Positions 1 through 7,935 of a stretch of DNA of 64,000 nt are shown here, piece by piece. The stretch comes from a virus, in IMG/VR virus record IMGVR_UViG_3300044825_002891, positions 25,132 through 89,131 of that record. One strand, written 5' to 3'. A program made the position numbers and the translations under genes. How positions within the stretch are numbered: position 1 is the first letter of the stretch; each line of letters begins with the position of its first letter. The notes beneath the pieces were generated by a model. The model saw nothing but the letters and a program-made list of their open reading frames with translations. It searched no databases and was not told the DNA's origin.

Positions 1-2
1 CG

Positions 3-86
3 CGGTTCCGCAGGACGCAGATGCGGGAGACGGTCCTGCGCCACATCTCGGCCAACGTGATCGGGGAGAGCGATGCGACGGCGTAA
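3..86 (+). CDS. C-terminal fragment of an upstream gene, cut by the window edge
   Basis: An open frame enters from the left edge and stops at TAA 84-86. It encodes 27 visible residues ending in ...GESDATA. It overlaps the start of the next gene by 14 bases, the same tight packing seen elsewhere on this strand. Too little is visible to name a function. The reality of the gene is inferred from the open frame and the overlap only. Confidence 0.4.
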   Translation, partial: RFRRTQMRETVLRHISANVIGESDATA

Positions 87-795
87 GATCACCTTCCGCG
101 CGAGCGACCCCATCGTGGCCGAGGCGTTTCCCGTCCCTGGCCCCGCCGAGGTCAAGATTCCCTCGTGGTATCGGCGCCAAGAGAAATATACCGACGGTAA
201 GCGCAGAATGATGTCGGTTGGGCCCGGCGCTCGTATCAACCAGACTGTTAGGGCCTGCCCCGTGGTTCACGACACGATGATTGCTGGATATCTTATGTAT
301 CTGCCCAGTGATCTAATGGTCAGCCATGCCCCTAGCGGTGACGTGGTATTTGACGGAGCCTGCGGTTCGTTCTTCAACGTCACTGCACACCATGCCTCCC
401 AGCTGGATCAGTACCAGTACGATCGCAACGTCTACCGAGAGCACGTGTTCAAGTTTCAGATGGAGTGGGCGATCGACACTCCCAAGGGATACTCCATCCT
501 GCTTACGCACCCGATGTATCGAGACGACACACCGTTTCGTACATTGCCAGGCCTGATTGATACCGACGGCTACAGCGGTGCAATGAACGTCTTGTTTCTA
601 CTGCGCAGGGACTTCTCAGGAATCATTGCGCGAGAAACGCCGATTGCTCAGATTATCCCATTTCGCCGCGAAGACTGGGAGCATGAAGTGGCAGTCAGCG
701 ACAAAACTCAATGGTACGCCGACTATTACAAGTACGAGAGCAAGTTTCGGGGCGCTTATCGGCGCTGGGGATTTAGCAAGAAATACTGGGGATAA
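73..795 (+). CDS. Hypothetical phage protein (DUF6065-like impression)
   Basis: 240 residues, starting at ATG 73 with GGGGAG a few bases upstream. It is a soluble protein rich in aromatic residues, with no membrane segment. The C-terminal third contains ETPIAQIIPFRRE, a pattern I associate with a family of unknown function found in diverse phages (DUF6065-like). The small beta-rich fold suggested by IAQ plus conserved Pro/Phe/Arg recalls the dUTPase/deaminase-like barrel, but no catalytic signature is visible. It lies just upstream of the head genes on the same strand, separated from them by a structured leader. Function unknown. Confidence 0.75.
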   Translation: MRRRKITFRASDPIVAEAFPVPGPAEVKIPSWYRRQEKYTDGKRRMMSVGPGARINQTVRACPVVHDTMIAGYLMYLPSDLMVSHAPSGDVVFDGACGSFFNVTAHHASQLDQYQYDRNVYREHVFKFQMEWAIDTPKGYSILLTHPMYRDDTPFRTLPGLIDTDGYSGAMNVLFLLRRDFSGIIARETPIAQIIPFRREDWEHEVAVSDKTQWYADYYKYESKFRGAYRRWGFSKKYWG

Positions 796-830
796 CGGCA
801 TACCTCATACGATGCTGTTAGTAGCGTGAA

Positions 831-871
831 CCTATTGAGGAGGGGTATTCTCAATAGGAAGGCGCTCCTTC
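831..871 (+). promoter_or_regulatory. Two RNA hairpins covering the ribosome site of the virion operon's first gene
   Basis: The arms CCTATTGAG (831-839) and CTCAATAGG (850-858) form a 9-bp perfect stem whose loop holds an SD-like GAGGAGGGG. It is followed at once by GAAGG (858-862), loop CGCT, and CCTTC (867-871), ending at the ATG at 872. The two stems share base 858, so they may be alternatives. Both can mask ribosome-binding sequence. The effect on translation is inferred. Confidence 0.5.
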
Positions 872-1387
872 ATGCTTGAAAATATCGACGACGGCATCCT
901 AGAACAGCCCCCGGAAGACGCGGGCTTTCGCACGTCTGAGGACTCTAAGAAGTCCTGCCGTTCTTGCCTGCACTACGAAGGTCGTTATTGCGACCTGTGG
1001 AACGCCAAGACAAAGCCCGCGATGGTGTGTGATGCGTGGGATGACTTCTCGGACTTCAAGCTAGCCATGTCGGATATGGAAACAGAAATCGACATGGAGT
1101 CAATGGAGTCCGAAGAGAACGACACAGATGGTCTCAACGATCGACAAGAGGCCATGTACGAGGTGTACGAGAAGATCGCGTACGTCTTCGGCAAGTGGAA
1201 CCAAAGCACCGGGGCCGACGGTGCTCACTACGTTGAGAAGTCCCCCTTCGAGGGGATGAACTGCGCCAACTGCGTTTTCTTCCGCGGTGGCCGCAAGTGC
1301 GAGATTGTTGACGGCGATATCGACCCAGGGGCTGTCTGCAAGCTCTGGATCGTTCCCGAAAAGCTTCTCCCCAACGAGAGTGAATGA
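872..1387 (+). CDS. Small acidic protein with two Cys4 modules
   Basis: 171 residues. Two similar modules flank an acidic middle: Cys29, 32, 40, 53 and Cys131, 134, 143, 156. Both follow C-x2-C-x7/8-C-x12-C with a trailing Trp, which suggests two metal sites (zinc or a HiPIP-like iron-sulfur cluster). Similar Cys-rich proteins sit beside Mu-like or XkdF-like prohead proteases in other phages. Its stop overlaps the start of the protease gene (ATGA, 1384-1387), so translation is probably coupled. A role in head assembly is inferred from position; the metal is unknown. Confidence 0.8.
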   Translation: MLENIDDGILEQPPEDAGFRTSEDSKKSCRSCLHYEGRYCDLWNAKTKPAMVCDAWDDFSDFKLAMSDMETEIDMESMESEENDTDGLNDRQEAMYEVYEKIAYVFGKWNQSTGADGAHYVEKSPFEGMNCANCVFFRGGRKCEIVDGDIDPGAVCKLWIVPEKLLPNESE

Positions 1388-3369
1388 CCAAGCCGCTTCC
1401 CAATGCGATTATCCCCGGCAGCAAGTCTCAACTTCGTGGCGTTGGTGGCCGCTTTGCGAACATGCCCGGCCGGGGAGACGATGCGATGCGGGCTGCAAGA
1501 GGAACCCTTCGCAAAAGAATCGGCAGCTCGCCAGATGGCAAGCCCCAAACCGGCTTTGACACATCCAATCTTCCCAACATTGCAGGAGCAAAGATTCTCC
1601 GCACGCCCAATCCGAACTGGTATCTCATGTCTGTTCGGATGGCAGCGCGAGCTAGCAGCCCCCAGCGGGGCCGCCGCAATGTTTTTTCTGGCAATCCTCA
1701 AGGAACTGCCAATGTGGCCTTCTACATTTCCAGGAAGGTCGTCGGCACCGAGGTCGTTGCGAACATTCTGCGTCAGCTTGATGCGGGCGACGCCATTCGC
1801 TCCATCGGTTACGTCGGGGTTCGCAAGTTTGCTCGTGCCGAGTTCTACAACCCATATCGCCAGATTTCGAGAATCATTCGAAGTCAGGCCCGATCCCTTT
1901 TTCCGCTTTTGACGGAGCAAGACGAGGAGGTGAAGCAGGTGGAGCTAGGAGAACTTTTCTGTTCGGACACAAGTGTCTCGGAGTCTGATGGCCTGATTTG
2001 GAAGGTGGCCCTTCCGGTCGGGGAGCTGAAGCTGTCTCCGGGCTGGGACGGCAAGCCTGTCCATCGTCCGCTTCGTGTTGTCGATGGCACTTCGGAAGAC
2101 CCGAAGGCGGCCATCGGCCTTCAGGACATTGTCGATGCGTTCGAGGAGGGGGCCGTGCAGCACGTTACGGTTCCGCTTTCCCACGCCGACAAGGTTCACG
2201 AGAACACCGGTTTTGTCCGCAAGCTCAAGGTTGTTGAGCTCCCGGACGGGCGCAGGGCCCTTTCCTGCGGCATCGAGTTCACAGAGCCCGAGATCCGCGA
2301 GAAGGTTAGGCGCGGCTCGATCGCCAATGTTTCGGTTGGCGTTCAGTTCGACTATCACAAGAAGGACACGGGCAAGCGCTACAAGGCCGCGCTTCAGCAC
2401 GTGGCCCTCACCAATCACCCGTGGGTTCCGGGCATGCCGCCGTTCGGCGCGCAGATGTCCGAGCAGACAGTGATCGTTCCGCTTGAACTGGCTGACGAGG
2501 TTGCTGAAGAGCACACCGATGAGCAGCCCGTGAGCTGGGATGAGACCCAGGGGATCTGGCATCGCCGCGATCTTCTGTGCGACGCCCTGGAAGAGGCCAG
2601 CGACTCGCTTGAGCTCGTTGACTTTGACCACTCTGTCGCCATCGTTCTCGGTGAGAACGGCGAGCAGATGCAGGTCCCGTACGTTGTCGAGGAGGGTAAA
2701 GCCCTCCTGGCCCTCAGTAACGCCACCCCCATTGAGGCTGAGACTGAGGATCCTGTTGTCGTCGAGGCCGAGGGGGAAACGGCCGGGGAGGAGGAGCAGC
2801 TCAATGAAGTCGTCGAAACAGAAGCTTCTACCCTTACCGACGAGAACCTTGCGGGTGTAACCGCAAGTGAGCCCAGTGAGCTTGAGACCGCGCAATCGGC
2901 GCGAGCTCAGCTCGTCACCGCCAACAAGAAGGAGGGAGGTGATCACATGAGCGACGAGATGATCGAGATGAGCGAGGATGTCAAGGCCAAGCTAGCCCGC
3001 CTAGAGGAGCTGGAGGCCAAGGTCCGCGAGTCGGAGGTCGAGGCCCGCGTTACGGAGCTGTCGGAGGCTGGTCTTGGCCAGTACCCCGGTTTCCTGAAGG
3101 CGGTTCGCGAGCTGATGCTTGCTGACGATGGCGGCCCGGCTGCGGTTCTCCTTTCGGAGGACAGCGGCGAGCGCACCGGCATCACCGTCACGGAGATCGT
3201 GGAGCGGCTGGTTGACGGCCTGCCCCGCGATGAGGAGGGCAGCTTCAAGCTGTCCGAGCAGCACATCGATGTCGGCGCAGTTGCGCCCGAGGTCGAGGAT
3301 TCGTCCACGTCCGAGGAGTCGGAGGCCGATGCGGCCGCCGCTGCTCGCGACTTCCTGTTCCAGCGTTAG
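1384..3369 (+). CDS. Prohead protease (Mu gpI/XkdF-like) with C-terminal scaffold domain
   Basis: 661 residues. The first ~190 residues are basic and specific to this protein. Residues ~200-365 look like a phage prohead protease: a DGLIWKVALPVGELK start, a conserved SHADKVHENTGFV block, and a HVALTNHPWVPGM block like the ALTNxP motif of Mu gpI-type proteases. I could not assign catalytic residues. A long acidic linker follows, then a charged helical region from residue ~522 that matches a scaffold, ending in an Ala-rich tail. The protease would cleave scaffold and capsid N-termini inside the prohead. A strong internal start at 2947 would make the scaffold separately. Decoration and capsid genes follow directly. 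Confidence 0.8.
   Translation: MTKPLPNAIIPGSKSQLRGVGGRFANMPGRGDDAMRAARGTLRKRIGSSPDGKPQTGFDTSNLPNIAGAKILRTPNPNWYLMSVRMAARASSPQRGRRNVFSGNPQGTANVAFYISRKVVGTEVVANILRQLDAGDAIRSIGYVGVRKFARAEFYNPYRQISRIIRSQARSLFPLLTEQDEEVKQVELGELFCSDTSVSESDGLIWKVALPVGELKLSPGWDGKPVHRPLRVVDGTSEDPKAAIGLQDIVDAFEEGAVQHVTVPLSHADKVHENTGFVRKLKVVELPDGRRALSCGIEFTEPEIREKVRRGSIANVSVGVQFDYHKKDTGKRYKAALQHVALTNHPWVPGMPPFGAQMSEQTVIVPLELADEVAEEHTDEQPVSWDETQGIWHRRDLLCDALEEASDSLELVDFDHSVAIVLGENGEQMQVPYVVEEGKALLALSNATPIEAETEDPVVVEAEGETAGEEEQLNEVVETEASTLTDENLAGVTASEPSELETAQSARAQLVTANKKEGGDHMSDEMIEMSEDVKAKLARLEELEAKVRESEVEARVTELSEAGLGQYPGFLKAVRELMLADDGGPAAVLLSEDSGERTGITVTEIVERLVDGLPRDEEGSFKLSEQHIDVGAVAPEVEDSSTSEESEADAAAAARDFLFQR
2947..3369 (+). 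CDS. Nested in-frame scaffold protein (internal start)
   Basis: 140 residues from ATG 2947, in frame with the protease gene (521 codons in). The start is preceded by AAGGAGG (2929-2935) and GGAGGTGATC (2935-2944), an almost perfect match to the 16S anti-SD, 7 bases from the ATG. No in-frame internal codon needs such a site. The product is acidic and helix-rich with coiled-coil character (ARLEELEAKVRESEVEAR). This is the same arrangement as lambda C/Nu3 and the Mu I/Z pair, in which the scaffold is translated from inside the protease gene. Production of the short form is inferred. Confidence 0.75.
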   Translation: MSDEMIEMSEDVKAKLARLEELEAKVRESEVEARVTELSEAGLGQYPGFLKAVRELMLADDGGPAAVLLSEDSGERTGITVTEIVERLVDGLPRDEEGSFKLSEQHIDVGAVAPEVEDSSTSEESEADAAAAARDFLFQR

Positions 3370-3394
3370 GCCAAAAGAAAGGAGGTAGCCCCTC

Positions 3395-3781
3395 ATGGCC
3401 TGGAATTTCGGTGTTTCGCACAGCTTCTACGACATCGAGGTCCTCAAGTACCCCCAGACGGGTCTTGTGACCAAGAGCGTCGTCATTGATGCGAATCAGA
3501 TCACACTCAACGCGGATCGCAACCAGCGGACAGTCGTCCCGGCTGGCACGATCATGCGTGTTTCGTCCGGCAACGCCAAGCAGGTGATGCCGTACAACGG
3601 CACCGGCACAATCGTCGGTGTTCTCTCGCGTTCGGTCGATATCATGACCAACGCCACAAATGGCGTCGAGCCCGGCGCGGTGTTCTTCCACGAGGCGATT
3701 TTCGCCACGAACGCCATCGTCGGCTTCACAGCCTACTCCGGCGCGCTTGCGTCGGCTCTACCCACCTGTAAGTTCGAGTAG
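3395..3781 (+). CDS. Head decoration protein (lambda gpD-like)
   Basis: 128 residues, with AAAGGAGGT just upstream. It is small and beta-rich, with a PAGTIMRVSSG pattern followed by GTGTIVGVLSRSVD, as in capsid decoration proteins of the lambda gpD type, which bind at threefold sites of the expanded capsid. It sits between the protease/scaffold and the major capsid gene, the usual place for this protein. Assigned from length, pattern and position. Confidence 0.8.
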   Translation: MAWNFGVSHSFYDIEVLKYPQTGLVTKSVVIDANQITLNADRNQRTVVPAGTIMRVSSGNAKQVMPYNGTGTIVGVLSRSVDIMTNATNGVEPGAVFFHEAIFATNAIVGFTAYSGALASALPTCKFE

Positions 3782-3802
3782 CTAGAAAGGAGGTGTCACA
3801 CC

Positions 3803-4855
3803 ATGGCTACTTTTGATCTCATGGATCAAGCGGTCCTCACGGACCTCATCAATCGTCCTCTAACCACACAGTTCGAGGACAACCCCCGTCTGGGCGACCT
3901 GATCGCCCCGACACGCAGCCTCGCTGGCCGTTCGGCCAAGCTCCGCGTGCGCCAGGCCCTAGCCTTCGGCAAGGGTCAGTTCCGCGCCCCGGACGGCACT
4001 CCGGCCCTCTACAAGGGGAACCAGACGTTCCGCGAGGAGATCATCGAGCTGGCTCTGCTGGAGGAAATGGAGCGCATTTCCGAAGAGCAGTACCTCTCGC
4101 TGAACTCCCCGGACGAGATGGTTCGCCGCGCGGCTGGTCTGGATATGGTCGAGCGCGGCCGCATCCTCCAGCTCCGCAACGAGCGCCTCACGGAGTGGAT
4201 GCGGTTCCAGGCGTTCTCGGGTGCTCTCACGATCACGTACCCGAGCGGCCAGGAGCTGTTCATCGACTACGGCCTTCAGGCCGTTCAGAAGCCGACTGCC
4301 TCCACCCCGTGGAGCACGGTCGCTTCGGCCGATCCGATCGCTGACATGCGCGCTTGGGCTTCCAAGCTCGCGGAGCTGTCGGGCTACTACGGTGTCCGCT
4401 TCCACATGTCGTCGGACACGTACGACCTGCTGGTTCGCAACACCACCGTCCGCAACCTGCTGACGGCGACGAACCGCTCGATGCTGATCCCGACCAAGCA
4501 GGACGTGCTCACGCTCCTGCGCGACGGGACCGACATCGTGATCTACGACAACGGCTTCCGCGATTCGGGCGTTGGTTCCGACCGCGGCGTGCCGAACAGC
4601 CTCACGCGCTTCCTGCCCTACGGCAAGGTGCTCGTTACAACCGAGTACTCCATCGAGGGTCAGAACATCGCTGAGACGCTGGACGGCCAGGTCGTCGTCA
4701 ACGACGGCGCCAACGGCCTGCGCATCGTGCAGGGCGCTGCCACCGAGACCATCACCGAGCCGATCAGCCACAACATGTTCATGCGTGTGGCCTCGGCCCG
4801 CATCCCTCGCCTCGTGTACCCGGAGTGCTTCCTCTGGGCGACGGTCGCGTCGTAG
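3803..4855 (+). CDS. Major capsid protein (lambda gpE-like, HK97 fold)
   Basis: 350 residues, with AAAGGAGGTG upstream of ATG 3803. Features of the gpE family include an N-terminal LMDQAVLTDLINRP segment, a central helix with LDMVERGRILQLRNERLTEWM, an insertion followed by HMSSDTYDLLVRN, and a C-terminal VYPECFLWATVAS. It would form the icosahedral shell and be processed with the upstream protease and scaffold. Codon use is strongly biased to C/G-ending codons, as expected for the most highly expressed virion gene. Confidence 0.93.
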   Translation: MATFDLMDQAVLTDLINRPLTTQFEDNPRLGDLIAPTRSLAGRSAKLRVRQALAFGKGQFRAPDGTPALYKGNQTFREEIIELALLEEMERISEEQYLSLNSPDEMVRRAAGLDMVERGRILQLRNERLTEWMRFQAFSGALTITYPSGQELFIDYGLQAVQKPTASTPWSTVASADPIADMRAWASKLAELSGYYGVRFHMSSDTYDLLVRNTTVRNLLTATNRSMLIPTKQDVLTLLRDGTDIVIYDNGFRDSGVGSDRGVPNSLTRFLPYGKVLVTTEYSIEGQNIAETLDGQVVVNDGANGLRIVQGAATETITEPISHNMFMRVASARIPRLVYPECFLWATVAS

Positions 4856-4872
4856 GGAAGAGAGAAAGACTG

Positions 4873-5064
4873 ATGGCCCAGTCCAAGAAGACCACAAAAA
4901 AGCCCCCGCTTGGGTCCGGCGAGCGCTTCAAGGCTCTTGAAAAGAGCCTGAAGGGCAAAGTCCGCGATCCCAAGGCCGTGGCGGCCTCGATCGGGCGCAA
5001 GAAGTACGGCGCTACGAAGATGGCCAAGATGGCGGCTGCTGGTCGGAAGAAGAAGGCCAAGTGA
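4873..5064 (+). CDS. Very basic Lys/Ala-rich small protein
   Basis: 63 residues from ATG 4873, placed 17 bases after the capsid stop behind a GGGAAGAGAG purine tract. An upstream in-frame start (4825) lies inside the capsid gene and is unlikely. Roughly a third of residues are Lys or Arg, with a lysine-rich C-terminus (GRKKKAK). It has no membrane segment or cysteine. The charge suggests nucleic acid binding or packing inside the head. Function unknown. Confidence 0.7.
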   Translation: MAQSKKTTKKPPLGSGERFKALEKSLKGKVRDPKAVAASIGRKKYGATKMAKMAAAGRKKKAK

Positions 5065-5095
5065 AAACCACGACTATCGGGAGGACATCCAAGCG

Positions 5096-5461
5096 ATGCC
5101 TTATGAAGTGATTTGCCCGGAAGGCACTTCGGTGACCATTCTCAAGGCGCTAAATGAGGTCAAGGATCTTGATGGAAGAGTGATTGGTTACGACCATCGC
5201 GCCGACTATCACGAGTCCGGTGATGTCCTCGACGATAACGAGGTCTCTCCGGTGCTTCTCGACCTCCTCGAAGCTGGCGATCCGCATGTCAACTCCATCC
5301 TCCGCAAGGTGGGTGCGAAGAAGGCCGCTGCGAAGCCGGTTGTCGAGGAGGTCGTGGAGCCGGAAGACGATGCTGACGAAGAGTCCCCGCTGCGTCTCCA
5401 GGTCGAGGGCAACCTCGAAGGGAAGACGGATCGGGCGACTCGTCGAACCGCGAAGAAGTAG
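5096..5461 (+). CDS. Hypothetical head-region protein, acidic C-terminal half
   Basis: 121 residues with GGGAGG upstream. The N-terminal half is compact (PYEVICPEGTSVTIL...) and the C-terminal half is rich in Lys/Ala, then Glu/Asp, and looks disordered. Its place between capsid and connector genes suggests a head-completion or head-to-tail joining role. I do not recognise a family. Confidence 0.7.
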   Translation: MPYEVICPEGTSVTILKALNEVKDLDGRVIGYDHRADYHESGDVLDDNEVSPVLLDLLEAGDPHVNSILRKVGAKKAAAKPVVEEVVEPEDDADEESPLRLQVEGNLEGKTDRATRRTAKK

Positions 5462-5465
5462 GTAG

Positions 5466-6005
5466 ATGGCAACACCGACTGGACCCATTGCTTGGAGAGC
5501 GCGTTCTGAGATCCCCGCTACGTGGGATGCTCTCGTGCTGGCCTCGCAGTATGGAGATGTATCGATCAATCAGAGGCTTGATTACATCAAGTACTCGCTG
5601 TTCGGTACCTCTGTTGACCAGTCGCTAGAGGCCTCTCTCTACAACCCGGTCCAGCTCCTGCTGGCAGGAAAGATGCTCGCTATGGAGGTCATTCCTGCTG
5701 GTGCGGATTACTGGGCCGATCAGGCCATTGGATTCTCCGCCTCTGCGCGGTCTTCCAGTGAGAATGTCACGTACCCGGATAGAATCGCTTCTCTCTGGCG
5801 CGTGCACGCTCGTCTACTCGTGGAGTCGGAAAAGCTCAAGGCACAACTTGGGACATCCGGCACCGCGGGTATTCGGCCCACTCGGCGCATGATCGCCCCG
5901 AAGATCAACACCGAGACTCCGTTCCGCACAGCAGAGCCAATGACATTCCCGCGTCAGTACACTGACTGGGATGGCATTCCTAGCACGTCTAGGTTCATCG
6001 GATGA
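5466..6005 (+). CDS. Head-tail connector/adaptor protein, putative
   Basis: 179 residues, starting 4 bases after the previous stop. The first two-thirds are helical and end in IASLWRVHARLLVESEKLKAQLG. The C-terminus carries a basic ARMIAPKIN-like segment (RPTRRMIAPKIN). Size and position after the capsid gene fit a head-tail adaptor that docks on the portal. The last bases overlap the next start (6002). Role is inferred from order. Confidence 0.6.
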   Translation: MATPTGPIAWRARSEIPATWDALVLASQYGDVSINQRLDYIKYSLFGTSVDQSLEASLYNPVQLLLAGKMLAMEVIPAGADYWADQAIGFSASARSSSENVTYPDRIASLWRVHARLLVESEKLKAQLGTSGTAGIRPTRRMIAPKINTETPFRTAEPMTFPRQYTDWDGIPSTSRFIG

Positions 6006-6619
6006 ACGTCCTAACTGATAGCAGCACTGGTCTAGAGCGTCTTGGGCGTGAGGTTGTTCTCATCCTCCACGCCAATCTCAATGACGAGCTAGAGACAGTT
6101 GAGGCTGAGTGGGGCCCGTACGATGAAGAGTACTCGTCTGTTGTGCACAAGCTCTACAACCCGACGACGCTGGAAAGAATCGAAGACGGTCGCTTCTATC
6201 TGGGCCACGTGCCCTCTCTGATTGAGGCCCCGATCGACGCCTTTCCGAACGTTTCGGTTATGGGCTACCAGGCGCAGAATGCGCCTGCAACAGGCATTGA
6301 CCTGTATTACGGAGTCGCGGTCAGCATCTTCATTGAGATTATGTGCAAGTCTGGTCCTTATCCTGACATCAACGTCGCCGTCAATGACGCTGGCGAGGAG
6401 ACGGTCAATCGGCGCATCACGCGCACCACAGACGCTGTGATTTCGGTTATCAACCGCAATCCCACTCTGAACGGGCTCGTGCAGCCGATCCAGACTCCGC
6501 CGAGTGTAACCATCTTCGATGTGTTCAAACGGCATCAGAATCGAGACCGCGGACCTCTGTTCTACTGGCAAGGCTCTCGTCTTGAGTACAGAGTCACACG
6601 CCTAATGAAGGGGTACTAA
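6002..6619 (+). CDS. Tail completion / neck protein, putative
   Basis: 205 residues, overlapping the previous gene by 4 bases. It is a soluble mixed alpha/beta protein with a central GIDLYYGVAVSIFIEIMCKSG beta region and an RRITRTTDAVISVINRN helix. This is reminiscent of tail-terminator or neck proteins encoded two genes upstream of the tail tube. The TAATG junction with the next gene (6617-6621) indicates coupled translation. Function is assigned by position only. Confidence 0.55.
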   Translation: MNVLTDSSTGLERLGREVVLILHANLNDELETVEAEWGPYDEEYSSVVHKLYNPTTLERIEDGRFYLGHVPSLIEAPIDAFPNVSVMGYQAQNAPATGIDLYYGVAVSIFIEIMCKSGPYPDINVAVNDAGEETVNRRITRTTDAVISVINRNPTLNGLVQPIQTPPSVTIFDVFKRHQNRDRGPLFYWQGSRLEYRVTRLMKGY

Positions 6620-6876
6620 TGGCGACCTATCGCTATGTTAGAAACGTAAAGCCGCAATGGGACCAGACCAAGAGCTTCTCTTGCGAGGATTCCAGCGGCA
6701 AGAAGGTCCTAGTCAATATGGGTGAGACGGTCGAACTCGATCCCAAGGCTGCAAAGGACCTCTCTGGGTACTTCGTTCTTGAGAAAATCAAGGAAGAGAG
6801 TGCCCCTGCTGTCGTAAACCTGAAGGCGCCCAACATCAAGGCGACCTTCAACGAATCACTGGAAGGTGGTGAGTAA
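6619..6876 (+). CDS. Small hypothetical protein before the tail tube gene
   Basis: 85 residues. It starts on the TAATG junction and ends on another at 6874-6878, so it is locked between its neighbours translationally. It is a Lys/Glu-rich soluble protein with a compact beta-like core (KKVLVNMGETVELDPK). No family recognised. It may be a minor neck or tail protein. Confidence 0.65.
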   Translation: MATYRYVRNVKPQWDQTKSFSCEDSSGKKVLVNMGETVELDPKAAKDLSGYFVLEKIKEESAPAVVNLKAPNIKATFNESLEGGE

Positions 6877-7478
6877 TGGCCGCGAATAACTTCTACCCCA
6901 CGTTCCTCGAAGACGAGGGTTTCATTCGTGGTCCGGCGCGTCTTATGTACTGCGCCGTGACACAGTCGTTCCCGACTGGCATCTCGCAGGTCGTCAACCT
7001 CTCGACGTACTCCGCGATGACGGGCTGGAACGACCTTGGCGCTACAAAGGGTGGCGTCCAGATCTCGATCAACAACACCGAAGAGTCGTTCGACGTGGAC
7101 CAGGTCTACGGCGACATCGACTCGCTCCCCACAGCGTGGGAGTGCTCGGTGTCCACGCAGCTCGCTGAGATGACGCTTGATCGTCTCACGTTCTGCTGGG
7201 AGGGCGGCCCGGTCACGACCTCGGGCGGCGAGAAGTCCATGGGCTACGGCACTCCTACGTCGTACACCCGCCGCCGCATTGCGGTGCTGTTCCAGCGCCC
7301 CAACGGCAAGATCCGCGCGTTCGTGTTCCGCAAGGTCCAGCGGTCCCCGCAGGAGTCCACGATCACGTTCAACAAGACCGGCGAGCAGCAGTCGGTGGCG
7401 GTGCGTTTCCGCGCCATCGCTGACCTCTCGGTCGCTGATGTCTACAGCCGGTTCTTCACGGCTTACGACCAGGTCTAA
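6876..7478 (+). CDS. Major tail tube protein
   Basis: 200 residues with high-expression codon bias like that of the capsid gene. It begins with ANNFYPTFLEDEGFIRGPARLMYC, then a beta-rich body with GVQISINNTEESFDVDQVYGDID, a pattern typical of siphovirus tube proteins that stack as hexamers. It lies upstream of the chaperones and tape measure, as expected. Confidence is high on order and pattern. Confidence 0.85.
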   Translation: MAANNFYPTFLEDEGFIRGPARLMYCAVTQSFPTGISQVVNLSTYSAMTGWNDLGATKGGVQISINNTEESFDVDQVYGDIDSLPTAWECSVSTQLAEMTLDRLTFCWEGGPVTTSGGEKSMGYGTPTSYTRRRIAVLFQRPNGKIRAFVFRKVQRSPQESTITFNKTGEQQSVAVRFRAIADLSVADVYSRFFTAYDQV

Positions 7479-7490
7479 GGGGGATAGCTG

Positions 7491-7790
7491 ATGGCTCGCC
7501 CGAAGGCATACAACAACGGTCAGACGATCGCGTCGCTGCGCGATGAGGCCGCCGCCAACCCGCCCTCCCGCGGGAACGCTGCGGCTGGCTTCGGCGGCGC
7601 TCCGACGATGTCGTCCAACCCGATCGACTCCGGCGAGCGGTCTGTTGCTGCGGTCACTGGTGAGGTCTTCCCGACGCCTTACGGCGGCGGCGAGGCCATC
7701 ACCAAGCGCCCGACCCCTCGTCGTACGCGTGGCCAGTCCGGCTCCGGCGCTGCTGGTGCCGTCAACGGCTCCACAGCCCTGCCGAACTAG
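7491..7790 (+). CDS. Disordered Ala/Gly/Pro-rich small protein
   Basis: 99 residues, with GGGGGATAG upstream. The composition is dominated by Ala, Gly, Pro, Ser and Thr with no hydrophobic core, suggesting an extended or disordered protein. Strong codon bias shows it is expressed with the tube gene. It ends just before a terminator-like hairpin. It may be a tail-surface or linker protein; function unknown. Confidence 0.65.
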   Translation: MARPKAYNNGQTIASLRDEAAANPPSRGNAAAGFGGAPTMSSNPIDSGERSVAAVTGEVFPTPYGGGEAITKRPTPRRTRGQSGSGAAGAVNGSTALPN

Positions 7791-7892
7791 GCATGGCATA
7801 CGAGCGGGACGCAAAGCGACCGCTTGCGACAATTGAATCAGCCGAACAAGGCGGTTCCTGTTGCTAGATCAAAATCACAAGCGAGAAAGCGA

Positions 7893-7922
7893 GGCGATCG
7901 GCTCCTAAGGGGGCCGGTCGCC
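7893..7922 (+). terminator. GC-rich hairpin after the tube genes
   Basis: The arms 7893-7905 and 7910-7922 pair over 13 bp (two G-U pairs) around a TAAG loop. Only a short TTC follows, so it may attenuate rather than fully stop transcription between the abundant capsid/tube genes and the less abundant tail genes. The 145-base gap around it holds nothing else convincing. Confidence 0.55.
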
Positions 7923-7935
7923 TTCGCATACTGTC

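Noticed and set aside
1945-2946. A 333-codon minus-strand ORF opposite the protease gene
   Set aside because: It is the antisense shadow of the protease coding sequence, with no ribosome site and no neighbours on that strand. The same is true of 3959-4897 and 6633-7832.
7793-7867. 24-codon ORF after the tube-associated gene
   Set aside because: ATG 7793 has no ribosome site and the product has no distinctive features. The gap is better explained by the hairpin at 7893-7922.
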